Of a DNA stretch of 64,000 bases, positions 44,623 through 55,473 are shown in pieces; position 1 is the stretch's first letter, and each line of letters starts with the position of its first letter. The notes under the pieces are model-generated. The model did no database searches and was not told where the DNA came from. It worked only from the letters and a program-made list of their open reading frames with translations. The DNA lies in NCBI GenBank assembly GCA_019044685.2, contig JAGTXX020000008.1, positions 372,001 through 436,000 on the forward strand. The letters are read 5' to 3'. The DNA is from Nannochloris sp. 'desiccata'. Its lineage: Eukaryota > Chlorophyta > Trebouxiophyceae > Chlorellales > Chlorellaceae. The position numbers were made by a program, and so were the translations under genes.

Positions 44623-46230
44623 ATGGGAGCGTGCCTTTCTGCCAGCCGAAACCTTATTCAAGGTCGGGATAAGGTGCATGAGGCTCCAGCACCTGCTACG
44701 AATGGTAATATTGTTGGTGCTGACGACGCCACCCCCCACCCTGTGGGCAAACACCACCACCGTCACCACCTTTTACGCAGCTTTCTGCACCGTATAACCA
44801 AAGAAGGAGCCTTGGAACATCTAATCCGTCATCCTCATCACCATCATTTTGAAGCAGCCGAGCAGCGCTTTGGCCTTGAAGACATTTTTGAAACACTAAA
44901 ATTGGCAGGCCGCGGCGGTTCTGGTGAGACTTGGGTGTCTAAAAATAAAACCACCAACAAAATTGTAGCTATGAAGCTTCAACAACGCCCTATTCCGTCT
45001 GTTCTTGCCACAATGGCCTACAATGAGATTGTCTTTCAGGGTACATTAAGCGAGGGGTGTACTTTTTTAACGCCCATCTACGAAGCGATTCTAACTCCTA
45101 CTCACGTTGCCCAAATAATGGAGTATGAGAATGGAGGCAATTTCGCAAGTTATCTTGCTGATAAGGTACCTAATACCCCACAAAATGAGCTTATATTACC
45201 TGAAGATGAGGCAAGATATTTTTTTAGACAGCTTGTGGCGGGGATATTTTATATGCATTCTAGAAATACAGGCCACAGAGACATTAAGCTTGACAATTGT
45301 TTATTAGATTATGGAGATGGCAATTATGATACTATCGATAGTGGAAACATAATTGATAGTAGGGGCAAAGAATTACCCGTATTAAAACTAGCAGATTTCC
45401 AGTTTGTCTACTCCTGCACCAGCTCGTCCTGCCCTAAAACCCCTGTGTTGCTCGGTACGCCAGTCTACATGGCACCAGAGCTACTGGAAACAAGATTTAA
45501 AGACCAGATAGACCTCCAACAACAACAACAACAGCACGATCAGAGATTTCACAAGTACGACCCCATGCAAGCAGACGTGTGGGCTGCTGGAATTTGGTTA
45601 GTGGCTGCCCTCATCGGCGCATTCCCGTTTGATTATGAGCCTGACAGTGATAATATCACCGCAGAAAGGCAGATTTTACATGAGCAGGAAGCTATGTCGT
45701 GGAGGGAAAGCTTATTTGTTAAACCCTATTTGCGTAAAATGAGCCCTGCCTTGCAAGATTTGCTAAATAAGATGCTGGAAAAGGACCCTGAGAAGCGTAT
45801 TACAATGGCTGGTGTGAAGATCCACCCATGGGTGAGTACTCCATTGCACCCACCCCAGTTGGAAAAGAAATGGAGAGAGTTGCAACAACAGCAAGCGGTG
45901 AGAAAACAAAACGTGGTGGAGATGCATCTGGATCAACATGCGTTCAAAGAAAGAAACAAAGCTGTTTGGCAGTTGGTTTCTGAAGCTCAAGACCTACCTA
46001 AAGAAAATCACAATCACCACTTATTTAATCACCATTATCGTAATTATCGTGATCATGGTGGTACTTCTAGTGCTATTAATAATGGTACTTCTAGTGCTGG
46101 TAGTAGCAAAGATCAAATTAAAGAAATTTCAAAACAAGACCCGTCGAGTAGAAAATATTTAGATACAGAGTCTATACCTGGTGGGTTTCGAATAGATATG
46201 AGATTAAGTGCCGTGAGTAGAGAGATGTAA
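44623..46230 (+). CDS. Serine/threonine protein kinase with N-myristoylation signal
   Basis: 535 aa, single exon. The start MGACLSASRN fits an N-myristoylation plus palmitoylation site (Gly2, Cys4), so the protein is probably on a membrane. His-rich stretches flank residues 40-75. Kinase domain about 87-405: GRGGSGETWV (Gly loop), AMKLQQR (Lys), GHRDIKLDNCLL (HRD, Lys, Asn), ADFQF in place of DFG, TPVYMAPE and DVWAAGIWLVA. The DFG Gly is Gln, which is unusual; the metal-binding Asp is kept. A Gln-rich insert and a His/Ser-rich tail follow. The group looks CAMK/SnRK-like. Confidence 0.85.
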   Translation: MGACLSASRNLIQGRDKVHEAPAPATNGNIVGADDATPHPVGKHHHRHHLLRSFLHRITKEGALEHLIRHPHHHHFEAAEQRFGLEDIFETLKLAGRGGSGETWVSKNKTTNKIVAMKLQQRPIPSVLATMAYNEIVFQGTLSEGCTFLTPIYEAILTPTHVAQIMEYENGGNFASYLADKVPNTPQNELILPEDEARYFFRQLVAGIFYMHSRNTGHRDIKLDNCLLDYGDGNYDTIDSGNIIDSRGKELPVLKLADFQFVYSCTSSSCPKTPVLLGTPVYMAPELLETRFKDQIDLQQQQQQHDQRFHKYDPMQADVWAAGIWLVAALIGAFPFDYEPDSDNITAERQILHEQEAMSWRESLFVKPYLRKMSPALQDLLNKMLEKDPEKRITMAGVKIHPWVSTPLHPPQLEKKWRELQQQQAVRKQNVVEMHLDQHAFKERNKAVWQLVSEAQDLPKENHNHHLFNHHYRNYRDHGGTSSAINNGTSSAGSSKDQIKEISKQDPSSRKYLDTESIPGGFRIDMRLSAVSREM

Positions 46231-46389
46231 ATGATAAGTCGGTTAAGGGCCATCTTCTCCCCTCATCTGGGGGATATAGAATTGATTAAAAAAGAGGGGA
46301 TTTTATTTGTTTTAATTTTGAGTTTCTTTGTTGTCGTCTACATGTAAGTGAACACTGTTTTACAAGGGGGTAATATACAATTAAGTAAG

Positions 46390-46781
46390 TCAAGATCTAG
46401 CTTCTGCCAAGTTGTTTTGGTGCTTTCGCTCGGCCTCTGCTCTCTTCTCCATAAGAACTGCAAAGAACAAAGAGGGTAAATAATCATTTTCAGGCAAAGA
46501 GCGGGGCCGGGGTAGGGGCTAAAGATTAGGGAAGGATTAAGTAAGTTTTTGCCCAGCAACTTTAGATATAACGCATGAATCGATGTCACCAATAACATAC
46601 CTTGTAAATCCTTCTCTGTCCTCGCCTCAAAATCTACCAGCCATGATCCAAAAGCTGCACCTGCTCCAGCTGCAATTGCGTGCTGCCATGGGCCTTGCAT
46701 AAGTGGCAATTTTCTAACTGCGTTTGCATAAATCTGCACTCCAAATCCCAATACAGCACCTATGACTGTCGCTGATGGCAT
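46390..46781 (-). CDS. Small membrane protein, possibly mitochondrial complex I accessory subunit
   Basis: Two exons (46601-46781, 46390-46457) give 82 aa. Two hydrophobic stretches (TVIGAVLGFGVQIYANAV and HAIAAGAGAAFGSWLV) are separated by LPLMQGPWQ, and a charged helix (EKRAEAERKHQNN) follows. Size and layout recall small accessory subunits of mitochondrial NADH dehydrogenase in plants and algae, but I cannot confirm this by motif. Confidence 0.5.
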
Positions 46782-47208
46782 TTTATTCCGATTTCTTTAC
46801 TAAAAATTAAGAAGATGAAATCACAATAAAAAAAATATACTAAATTGCCTTTCCAAACTGTTTTTAAACTATAGCCCGCACTTCGTAGTGATCAACCTGT
46901 ACATAAAGATGTGATCCAACAATTTTTATGTTCATTGTGGCCTTGCTGCTCAGCTTTTTCATTCGTTTAGCACTGCCTTTCTTCAGATGCCTGCCGCATG
47001 ATGCCGCAACCCTATAAGCTACTGCATTGCAGTGGTATGATGAGTCGAACTTCCAACGAGTTGCAACCCTGCAGAAACTGTTATGGATTCCTATTTTATA
47101 ATTCCTATCTGTCGATTGCATCTAAAGAGGAAAAATTATTTACAGCTATTATCGCCACGACATTTTTTTACAGAACTTTTATTCAAAACAACGCATCTTT
47201 ACCCTAAT
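46782..47208. other. Intergenic, with an uncertain short frame
   Basis: An 85-codon minus-strand frame at 46864-47121 (RVATRWKFDSSYHCNAVAYR, then a basic segment) could be a 3' exon or a small gene. No family recognised and no clear splice partner. Confidence 0.25.
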
Positions 47209-48894
47209 CTACCACCTCCTAATATCTTTTGGTGGTCTAAAATCAATAGGATGACTCTCTGGCGTTGCATGTTCATCTTCCTTCCACATTTTAATACTTT
47301 TATCTGCCTCACATGTCACCAATCTCGTCCCGCTTCGATCAAATGACATTGCATAGATTCCACTCTCAGAATCTAACGAACCTGGTTGTGCTATAGTCTC
47401 ACCTTGTTGGAATGAGTTTCCACTGCGCCAATCCCAGAAATACATAGATCCGTTATCGCCACCAGTCGCCATGACGCCATCTTCGTTGATTGCCATGGCA
47501 TTGATAATAGCTCTTTGTTGCTGCAACATATTATGTAAGAACTCCCCCTCAGGCAATCTGAATTTCTTAATATTATCAGCAGCACCGGAAGCGAATGTAT
47601 GTTCTGTAGGATGCATTGCTAAAGCGCGAACTGATTTTTTATGATAGGTCAAAGTCGACAGCGTTTTGCCCATTCGTAAGTCCCACAATTTGATTGTCTT
47701 ATCGTGAGATCCAGTAATAATCTGAGGATCTGTTCCTTGTGTTAAGATAGCAGATACTGTATCATCATGCCCACCGAGAGCGAAAACTTGCACTTTTGTA
47801 CGAATGTCCCAAATTCTACAGGTGGCATCCCGACCACCGGTTGCTAGAACGTCTAACGTTGGATGCAGAGCAATAGAATAGACACCTGATAGATGGCCAT
47901 GGTAATTACGAATGACTTTATTCTGTTCTAAATCCCAGCATTTCACCATTTTATCTAATCCACAAGAGAACATATATGGAGATCTCTCTGAAATTGCCAA
48001 GCCTGTGACTTGTTCAATGTGACCGGTAAGAGTAAGGCGAAGCTGCCCTGAAGCGACATCCCAGACTTTTATGGTACGATCACCTGATCCAGTGACAAAC
48101 CATTCGTTACCAGGGTCAAATGCGATAGATCGTACCCAGCCTAGATGCCCAGAGATAACTCGATAAGTACGCCAAGGAGCATGCCATGCTGGTCTTGGCC
48201 ATTTTGAAGGAATCCTCTTCGCAAGAGACGCACTAGGAGTGTATTCCTTCTCACCGCCAGCAGCAGTAGGGATCATGATAGTACCGGTAAGAGCAGCTTT
48301 GCCTGCAGCTGTAACACGGCCACTAATTGGCGCACCAGAACTACCGCCGGCGCTTGAATGGAGGATCAGTTGCTTCCCGGCAGTACCACCGCCTTGTGAA
48401 GCTGCTGTAGGGTATTGTTTCGATAATCCAGTAGCAGCAACAGAGTCTATAAGTTTTGCAGATGCAGATTTAGAATTTAAAGTAGGCTCCTGTGGTGGCA
48501 TAGGAGCTGCTGCGGGACGAGCACCGCCAGCACCGCCACCCGGAGGTTGCCGAGGGACGTAGCCTTCTAAGGAGGAGTACTCGTCATGCATCTGTGATAA
48601 TAAAGAGAATAAGAATGGATGCAACGAGATGAAATGCTCATGATCATGAGAGAGTGCGAAAATATTTAATCAAATAAACTAAAAAACTCTGGTTGTATTT
48701 CTCACCTTTGACGCAATCTTCGCCCGCTGGGCTTGTTCATCTAGAGGCAGTTTTTGGCTATGGTTTCCAACAAACATGTCGTACGTGCGTTTGAGCATCA
48801 GAGATGTGAGTGCTTTGATGCTTTTAGGCTGGATAGGGACGTCTTCTTCCCCATCTCCAGCTGGAGGCATGGCATCTTTTTTTGCTCCCTTCAT
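47209..48894 (-). CDS. PRL1: Pleiotropic regulator 1 (PRL1/PLRG1), WD40 splicing factor
   Basis: Exons 48706-48894 and 47209-48591 give 523 aa. A short N-terminal region ([12 protein letters not shown]) and a Gly/Ala-rich linker precede [20 protein letters not shown] and seven WD40 repeats: [60 protein letters not shown], then [26 protein letters not shown] and [10 protein letters not shown]. This is the PRL1/PLRG1/Prp46 pattern, part of the Prp19-associated spliceosome complex. All repeats look intact. Confidence 0.95.
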
Positions 48895-49878
48895 TTCTAG
48901 GTATTGTCAATAAGGAGCGCTGTTCGCTATAGAAATTTATTATTTTCTTTAATATGTATGTTGCAGAGAATCTAAACTTGGAATAGCGCTCCAAAGCTCT
49001 GATGGCTTTGTAAATTCATTTAATTGTCAGCAGAGATCACGTTCTTTGGAGATATGTCAAGCTATAAAACCTGGGAAATTTAGAAGTAAACGAATTTATT
49101 AAGTTATGCAAGCTTTGCAGTTTTAATGCCACTTTTAAAATAAACATTTGTTCAGCGGCACGACATGCGCATGCCCCGCCGTCCCCCCCCCACTGGCAGT
49201 ATGCTCAAATTATATTTATTTTGCGATTTTACATTACCTAGCATAGCTAAAATGTATCCTTATACACCCTGCAAGCAATGGTGTACAAACTTAATAACAA
49301 CATGAACCGCAGCAAACAAGGGGCTTTCATATTAACAAAGTGGCCGCCACCTCCACAGTTTTTACACTTCTGTTCAGAACTCCGGAGTACCACCAGGATG
49401 AGCAAAACCACTACAACGGCCTTTAGGCCGAAGCTACAGCCCATATCAATATATTGTCGAAAGCGTCGGAAGAGAATAATCGACAAAGGAAATAGACTAC
49501 CTAGTGAAGAGATAGTGCTACAATTTTACTTGGATTAAATGTACTAATCCAACACAAAACAGCGATTGATTTCATACAAATATAGTTGTAAGCCAATTCT
49601 CTGTTTTCTTACGAGGAAGAGCTCCGAAATCTCAGGCGAAGGCTGTGCATTGGATCATCTGACCTGATTTTAATTCTTTCTTCAGTACGCCCAAGTACTC
49701 CTCAGCTCTAGGCACTTGTCAGTGCTCAAAATTATCTGAAAATTACCCTTCAGACATCAGTTGCAGACCAAGATATTAAAAAGGAACAGGAAAAACACAA
49801 GTACTTAATATATAAACACTATTTCCAAAACAGATCATAAACCTCAAATTTTAAACCTTTTCCGCCAAACTTTCTTTC
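48895..49878. other. Intergenic
   Basis: No supported gene. A minus-strand frame at 49247-49486 has one hydrophobic stretch (LKAVVVVLLILVVLRS) followed by CKNCGGGGHF, but no homology I recognise. A C run lies at 49184-49192. Confidence 0.5.
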
Positions 49879-51909
49879 TTACTCGTCATCTGTAGCTTCA
49901 TCATCGTCAGCATCAGAGATAGGTTCATCGTCATGTCCTTGCTGCTGTGGCTGTTGTTCAGAACCTACAGCAGTCTCTGTATCCCCACCTTCCTGAGAAA
50001 TCGCAGTTGAAGCAGGGCCACTCGGATTCGCAGCATCACCAGCAGAAGAGGGTAACGTCCCTGCTGCCGTTGCTGCTGCTGCAGCAGAAGCAAGCCCTTG
50101 CCCAATCCCTGCCCCAATTAACAACGGTTTTCCATAGATATTCCATACTGCTCTGGTAGAGAAAAGCACTTTATCCGCAAATTTAGATAATTTGCCTTCG
50201 TCTATAGCACTCACAGGGCGCAAGCGCCCAACAAGCGAGTTGACCAATTTTTCCGCTCGAAGTTGCCCATCAATCCAAGCTGCCTCCAAATTTGCTCTAT
50301 CAGGCATCTCAGCATACCTCTTTGCCAATTGCTCCATTTCTCTTTGTAAAATTTGTAAATTATCAAGCTGGCCTAATGGTTCATACAAGGAAGTGAATGC
50401 CAGCCCTTTCCCAATGCAACCCACCTCATCAGGGCGCTGCCCCTCTGCTGGTACAGCACCCGGAGCATGGCTGACGTAAAACCAATTAATAGTGGATAAA
50501 GGAGAAGATGCATTGCGGTCATAGGGGGACACGATCGCAGCAACGTAGGGTTCTACGTGCCCAGGAGAGGTGACAGCAGCAGCAGCAGCAGCGGCGGCCG
50601 CTGCAGCCGCTTCTCCTTCCCCTCCAGCATTCTCAAGGGCCGCACCCCCTATACCACCACCTTCTTCCCTATGTGCGTGTTGCTGTAATACTTGATTATA
50701 AATATCAATAGTAGAAGGAATAGCTTGAAAAGTAGGGTGACTATGATACCATCCGATTACTTTTAATCCTGCTTTTTGTACCTCTTCCATCTTCGCTACC
50801 TGATCTTCAGGATCCATCTCAACATTAATAGAATCATCCTCAGTAGTCAATTCCCTGACAGGATATGCACGTAAGATTTCAATTCTCTTGGCCAATGGAT
50901 CCCATGTGCCGGCCAAGATGCCGATGATCTCATTCATACAGAGATGTGCGTGGAAATCCATCATAACCTCCGCTGCAGGGTGTACATACATACTGAAAGG
51001 TTGTTCACCAGGTAAATATGCTTCAAGAGGTTGCAACGCGTGTTCATCATCTACTCCGATAGCAGCAAAGCGGGGAGGGGCTCGGCGTTGTCTACGAGGG
51101 CGATCTGCCATTGCAGCACTGGAGATGGATGGGATACCGCCGCCGAATTTGAAACGAGCTTCAGAACCATCAGTACGTGCTCTTTTAGCAGCGCGAGGTT
51201 CCAGGGCTGCCATTGCTTCAAGCGCAGCTGTGGAGTCACCGCCTTCACCCAAACCAAGTCTCTTACGAGCAAGCTCTGCTTTGTATTGTTCCAGTAGCCG
51301 TCCGCGGTATTTGACAGTCTTCCACCCATCGTCAGCTTTACGTGTGGGGTTGACAAGGCGTTTAAGATAAATAGAGAAAGCAGATGGACTTTCAAATGTT
51401 AAATCTTGCCCAGCAACGCTGCATGAGATGCGACCATCAGGGAGAAGGGTGGCGATATGGGTAGATCCTTTATATTCTACGCTGAGAATATCTTCACCAG
51501 GTTCGATGATACCGTCGTCAATTAAATGAGCGAGGGTAATGATACCCCCACGACCACCTCCACGGCGAGCGGCTGGTTTGGAGGCAGGAGGGCGAGCTGC
51601 AGCGGGGGGAGGGGCTCGTTCGACGATGGGAGGAGGTAACGGGGCTGGCATGTCTGCATCAGAGTCAGTTTTCTCGTCATCGTCAGCACCTCCAGGAACT
51701 GCAGCGAGAGCTCCTGCACCAGTATTGGCGGCAGCAACGAGCTGTGCGGGGTGAGCTGCAGGCGCTCCTGCAGCGAATCCTCCGGTCTGGGCGTGCAATA
51801 GTTGAGGCTGGTCAGATTGGGGAACAGCTCCACTTAAAGGCGCTCCAACAGCACCATTTGCTGCAGGATGATCTTCTGTAGGCTGATGATTGAAACCACT
51901 TCCATCCAT
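49879..51909 (-). CDS. MPND: MPND-like JAMM/MPN metalloprotease with RAMA domain
   Basis: 676 aa, single exon. A low-complexity start is followed by a RAMA domain (about 120-215: ITLAHLIDDGIIEPGEDIL, LLPDGRISC, FESPSAFSIYLKRLVNP, GWKTVKYRG). A basic linker leads to the MPN domain (about 305-510). The catalytic JAMM set is complete: Glu in MNEIIGILAG, and GWYHSHPTFQAIPSTID with both His, the Ser and the Asp. A poly-Ala run from GCN codons (about 50571-50612) lies within the domain after the motif. RAMA plus MPN is the layout of animal MPND, a reader of N6-methyladenine DNA with protease activity. The C-terminal tail is acidic. Confidence 0.85.
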   Translation of the reverse strand: MDGSGFNHQPTEDHPAANGAVGAPLSGAVPQSDQPQLLHAQTGGFAAGAPAAHPAQLVAAANTGAGALAAVPGGADDDEKTDSDADMPAPLPPPIVERAPPPAAARPPASKPAARRGGGRGGIITLAHLIDDGIIEPGEDILSVEYKGSTHIATLLPDGRISCSVAGQDLTFESPSAFSIYLKRLVNPTRKADDGWKTVKYRGRLLEQYKAELARKRLGLGEGGDSTAALEAMAALEPRAAKRARTDGSEARFKFGGGIPSISSAAMADRPRRQRRAPPRFAAIGVDDEHALQPLEAYLPGEQPFSMYVHPAAEVMMDFHAHLCMNEIIGILAGTWDPLAKRIEILRAYPVRELTTEDDSINVEMDPEDQVAKMEEVQKAGLKVIGWYHSHPTFQAIPSTIDIYNQVLQQHAHREEGGGIGGAALENAGGEGEAAAAAAAAAAAAVTSPGHVEPYVAAIVSPYDRNASSPLSTINWFYVSHAPGAVPAEGQRPDEVGCIGKGLAFTSLYEPLGQLDNLQILQREMEQLAKRYAEMPDRANLEAAWIDGQLRAEKLVNSLVGRLRPVSAIDEGKLSKFADKVLFSTRAVWNIYGKPLLIGAGIGQGLASAAAAATAAGTLPSSAGDAANPSGPASTAISQEGGDTETAVGSEQQPQQQGHDDEPISDADDDEATDDE

Positions 51910-52255
51910 TTTTTGCTTTTCTCAAAGAATCAAGGTGGTAAAAATAAAAAGTGGCAGAAATTGATAGCAGCCAATACGCCTGATGTTGTATCCTACAAAT
52001 TTTAACTGTTCTTAATTTTAAAAGCTTTAATTGTTGATCTTTCTAAGCACAAGAGTCCGCGACGATTGAACAGCAAAGGTGCTTTATAGCAAAATAATAG
52101 CTATTAAATACTGACGGCATAAGAATTTTTTAGTATATAAACAAGGAACAATTTTGCTAAGAACAATTTTCATTTCAACCACAGCAGGAGAGCCAGCGGT
52201 CCTCCACAGCCTGCAACTATTTCAAGCACGCTAGCGCACCATTTCTCTATGCACT
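51910..52255. other. Intergenic
   Basis: Upstream region of the MPND gene and 3' flank of APRT. Nothing else seen. Confidence 0.6.
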
Positions 52256-53196
52256 CTACGCAAGACCGCCCTCAGTATCTTCTTTCTCGCACAACACATA
52301 CAAAGGGATCTCCCCCAGCTTGTCACGCCCCTTAAGTTCTGGAAGCTCAATGATGCAACCGCAGCTGATCACTTCTGCACCTGCTTTTTTAATCAGCTCA
52401 AGTCCAGCAACTGCAGATTTTAGTAGAAATAAGGGTATATGGTGAATGAAATACAGTACTGACCAGCTAATTAATAAGAGGAAATACCACTTTTCTGCCA
52501 CATATCACTTGAAATTCAATAAAAAATTAACTTACGTAGAGTGCCGCCAGTGGCCACCAAGTCATCAATGAGAACTACTTTTTGGCCAGGCTGAACAGCT
52601 CCAATGTGCATTTCAATCCTATCAGTGCTATATTCGGTAATATAATCAGCGAAAATGGTCTCGCCTGTAAGGGAAAAAAATGGTAAGAAGAGAAGAAGAG
52701 AGTCAGTCAGTCAGCAAACCTTTTCGACGCCTGCAAGCAGGATGCCTTTTTCTACAAGGTAGGGCAGAAGGCAATCGAGTCAGCGGTTACCTGGGAGCTT
52801 GCCGGGTTTGCGGAGAGGCACAAAAGGTACCTTTAGAGCCAAAGCAAGAGGAGCACCAAAGATAAGACCACGAGCTTCGAACCCTGTAGAGAGAAGTGTT
52901 TAAAAAACGATGCGGGAGGCGGCGGCGGTGAGAATACTGTCTCAAGGAATTTGAGAAATCAGAATAAACATTTGTTTACGTATCAAAGCCGTCTCTAACG
53001 TTTATGAGACTATCTTACCAGCGATGACATCAACTTTAGAGTCCTTATAGTGCTCATAGAGTATGTCGATTGAATGCTGGAACGCTTCTGGGTGGAGCAA
53101 CAGAGTTGTCACGTCTTGGAACATGATTCCCTCTTTTGGAAAATTAGGGATGACCCTAATGGTATCCGAGATCGTTTTTATACGGGGATCGGACAT
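52256..53196 (-). CDS. APRT: Adenine phosphoribosyltransferase
   Basis: Four exons (53019-53196, 52791-52883, 52536-52664, 52256-52410) give 184 aa, the usual size. Motifs in order: [48 protein letters not shown], and the PRPP loop [14 protein letters not shown], then the terminal [11 protein letters not shown]. The enzyme makes AMP from adenine and PRPP (purine salvage). The stop is TAG. No break. Confidence 0.93.
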
Positions 53197-53484
53197 TCTT
53201 TCGTATAGAATCTAGAAAGACTGATGGCGGATGCAGGAATGCTCAGTTCGTTAAAGAAATATTAGCTGGGCCCTCTAGAGGAGTTATCAAAAGTAAATAA
53301 ATATACAGAAACAACTTGCGTGACCTGGTAAGCTGCTATATGTCAGTAATTCTCACCTTGCTTCCCTGCTGTGCCTGCCCGCCGGGCCCTATCGGCATCA
53401 CCATGCAGATTCATTTATTTCTTCATAAAGTAGTTTAGTTCTATCTTACATTTATATTCACTACAACATATTTCAACACCTAAT

Positions 53485-54558
53485 TTACTTTTTAGTTGCT
53501 TTTACCTTTTTCTTCTCCACATCAGCACCAGCACTTTCTTCTTCTTCTACGTTTTTCTCCTCGACCTCAACCTCCGATTGCCACACCGGCAGTGCAACGC
53601 TTTCTGCTGTCTTCATATACAAGGCTTTAATCCCCTTCCACTTGCCAGGCAACTTCTCCACTGCAGTTTCCAACACAGCCATCACATTCTCTACACACTC
53701 CTTCTCTTCTTGAGAAGATCTAGCTACCCTAACACTTAAGCTAGACCCTCCAGCAAGGTACAAGTAAGTAGCTTCACATGCTTTACGAACCTGTGCTGCC
53801 CAGTCCTTTCCAGTCAACTTCACGGGTACAGGTTGTTTTTTCTTCTTAAAAAAGGTCTTTCCTAGCAATTTAGGTAATGATGGGAGGACACGTTCGTCAG
53901 CAACAAAGAGATCATAGCTGTTGCATAATTGACGTTTAGATTCGTAGGATTCATATTTGCCTTTAAGTTTTGATACACCGATGACCTTGGCGACGCTGTT
54001 GGTGCCTTCTGCACGGACCTTTTCTTTGGCTGCTTTATGGCCTTCGCCTGAAAGAGTATTAGAAAATAAATTTGAAGTTAGAAAAGGGGGAAGGCGGGAG
54101 ATCCTGAAGATTTGTAAAAGAACCTCATAGAGAACCAAAATTTACTTTTGCTAAAACATTACCTTTGTGGTCCTTGACAATAAGACATACTTCAGTGCCT
54201 TCTGTGCTATAGATTGGGTGGGGCAGGGGTAAACGAATAGGCTTGTCGTTCCGCTTGCCTTGCGGGATCTTTTTTAGAGCTATAACCTACAGTTAAGAGG
54301 AGAAATTGGCGAGATCCAACATTCAAACGTTATCAAATAGGCATTATATTGCATTAAATTTATTTTTAAGCCTTGTAAGGAGCGTTCTGTAAACGATGCA
54401 GGTTGGATTCATGCTTTGGCATCTTCACTTACCAAGTAAAGAAGCTCATCTTCTTCCAGAAGATTCATGCTTTCATCCTTCTGCTTTCCTAGATATTTGA
54501 GAAGGGCTACGATGGCTTTGTGCACCTGTTTCTTGTCAATGTCTTCAATGCCTGGCAT
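53485..54558 (-). CDS. Ribosomal L1-domain protein (UTP30/RSL1D1-like)
   Basis: Three exons (54433-54558, 54163-54286, 53485-54047) give 270 aa. The L1 domain covers most of the protein. IPQGKRNDKPIRLPLPHPIY is the characteristic start of nucleolar L1-like proteins, and SYDLFVADERVLPSLPKLLG with GKTFFKKKKQPVPV the second half. VRVARSSQEEKECVENVMAV closes the fold. A Lys/Glu-rich tail ends in KATKK. Proteins of this type (Utp30, Cic1, RSL1D1) act in ribosome assembly in the nucleolus. Confidence 0.85.
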
Positions 54559-54721
54559 GCTGGCTGAATTTATAATTGAATTAAGAAGCTATCGTTCTAT
54601 TTATGAGCAGATAATGCTTTTAAATTACTACTTGATTGCAAAGTTTCTCAAAATATTCCAATTTAACTTTGCCAGCCGCATCACAAATTCACTTTAAATA
54701 GATCCGAACTTCAAGTTATTT

Positions 54722-54826
54722 TTGTTTCTCAAGCCAGAAATTAACTATTTCTTATGATAGAGAAGTCACTTTGAGCAGGTAGGCCACAGTGAGAACTGAG
54801 TTCTCTATTTCTGGCTTGAGAAACAA
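54722..54826. repeat. Short element with 20-bp perfect terminal inverted repeats
   Basis: 54722-54741 and 54807-54826 are exact reverse complements (TTGTTTCTCAAGCCAGAAAT). The 65 bp between them is not coding. The size and structure suggest a MITE or a hairpin. A similar word, TTGTTTCTCAGGCCA, occurs at 61947 in R' copy 2. Confidence 0.8.
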
Positions 54827-55473
54827 GAATTGATATTATTTTAGTTCCTCTACACAATTAGGGGTGAAAAAGCTGCTCGGAGAAACAACTTTTCGGGGGC
54901 CTTAGTGAAGCTGGAGTTGATCAGAATCGCCAATTTCGATCAATTTTTTCAATACTAAATTCATCAGATGCTGGGTGTGCGGGCAGCTCTATACGTAGGG
55001 GAAGCCACTATGAGGAGGTCCATATGAATGTATAGACGTGGCACCCCTTTATATGCCTTTGGAAGCCTGTCCGCCCACCTCCCCGCCGGCGGGCCCTCCT
55101 CAATGTGCGGGGCTGCGGGCCCGCTGCCAGCCCGCCTGATGGGCCCGCAGCGGGCACAGCTGCCTCTGGCATCATGGACAGGGACCCGCCGGCCATTGCG
55201 GGCATGCGCGCGCCACCTGCGGGCTCCCCAGCGGGGCCTAGTGAGGGCAAGAGGCGAGCAACATGCTCGCACCACCGCAGCGAAGTGCGGGCTTGAAGGT
55301 TTAATTATGTATTTACTATCTGTAGAATGTGCTGATGGTTTTGTTACATGGGGAGGATGGGCAGCATTGACTGTGGTATGCGGGCAAGCAAGCCGACGCC
55401 CTTGGAAAATTATTTACTTTTACTTTTACTTTTTTTCGAAAGGAACAAGGGGAAAAAGATGCTCTAGGTATCT
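54827..55473. other. Gene-free stretch with GC-rich island
   Basis: 55060-55260 is rich in CCCGC/GCGGG words, like 37.3-37.9 and 61.3-61.6 kb. A CTTTATATGCC sequence (TATAAAG on the minus strand) lies at 55052. No gene recognised. Confidence 0.5.

Noticed and set aside
49247..49486. 79-aa ORF with a hydrophobic stretch and a CxxC motif
   Set aside because: No homology recognised, no promoter or splice support, and an equally long frame on the other strand.
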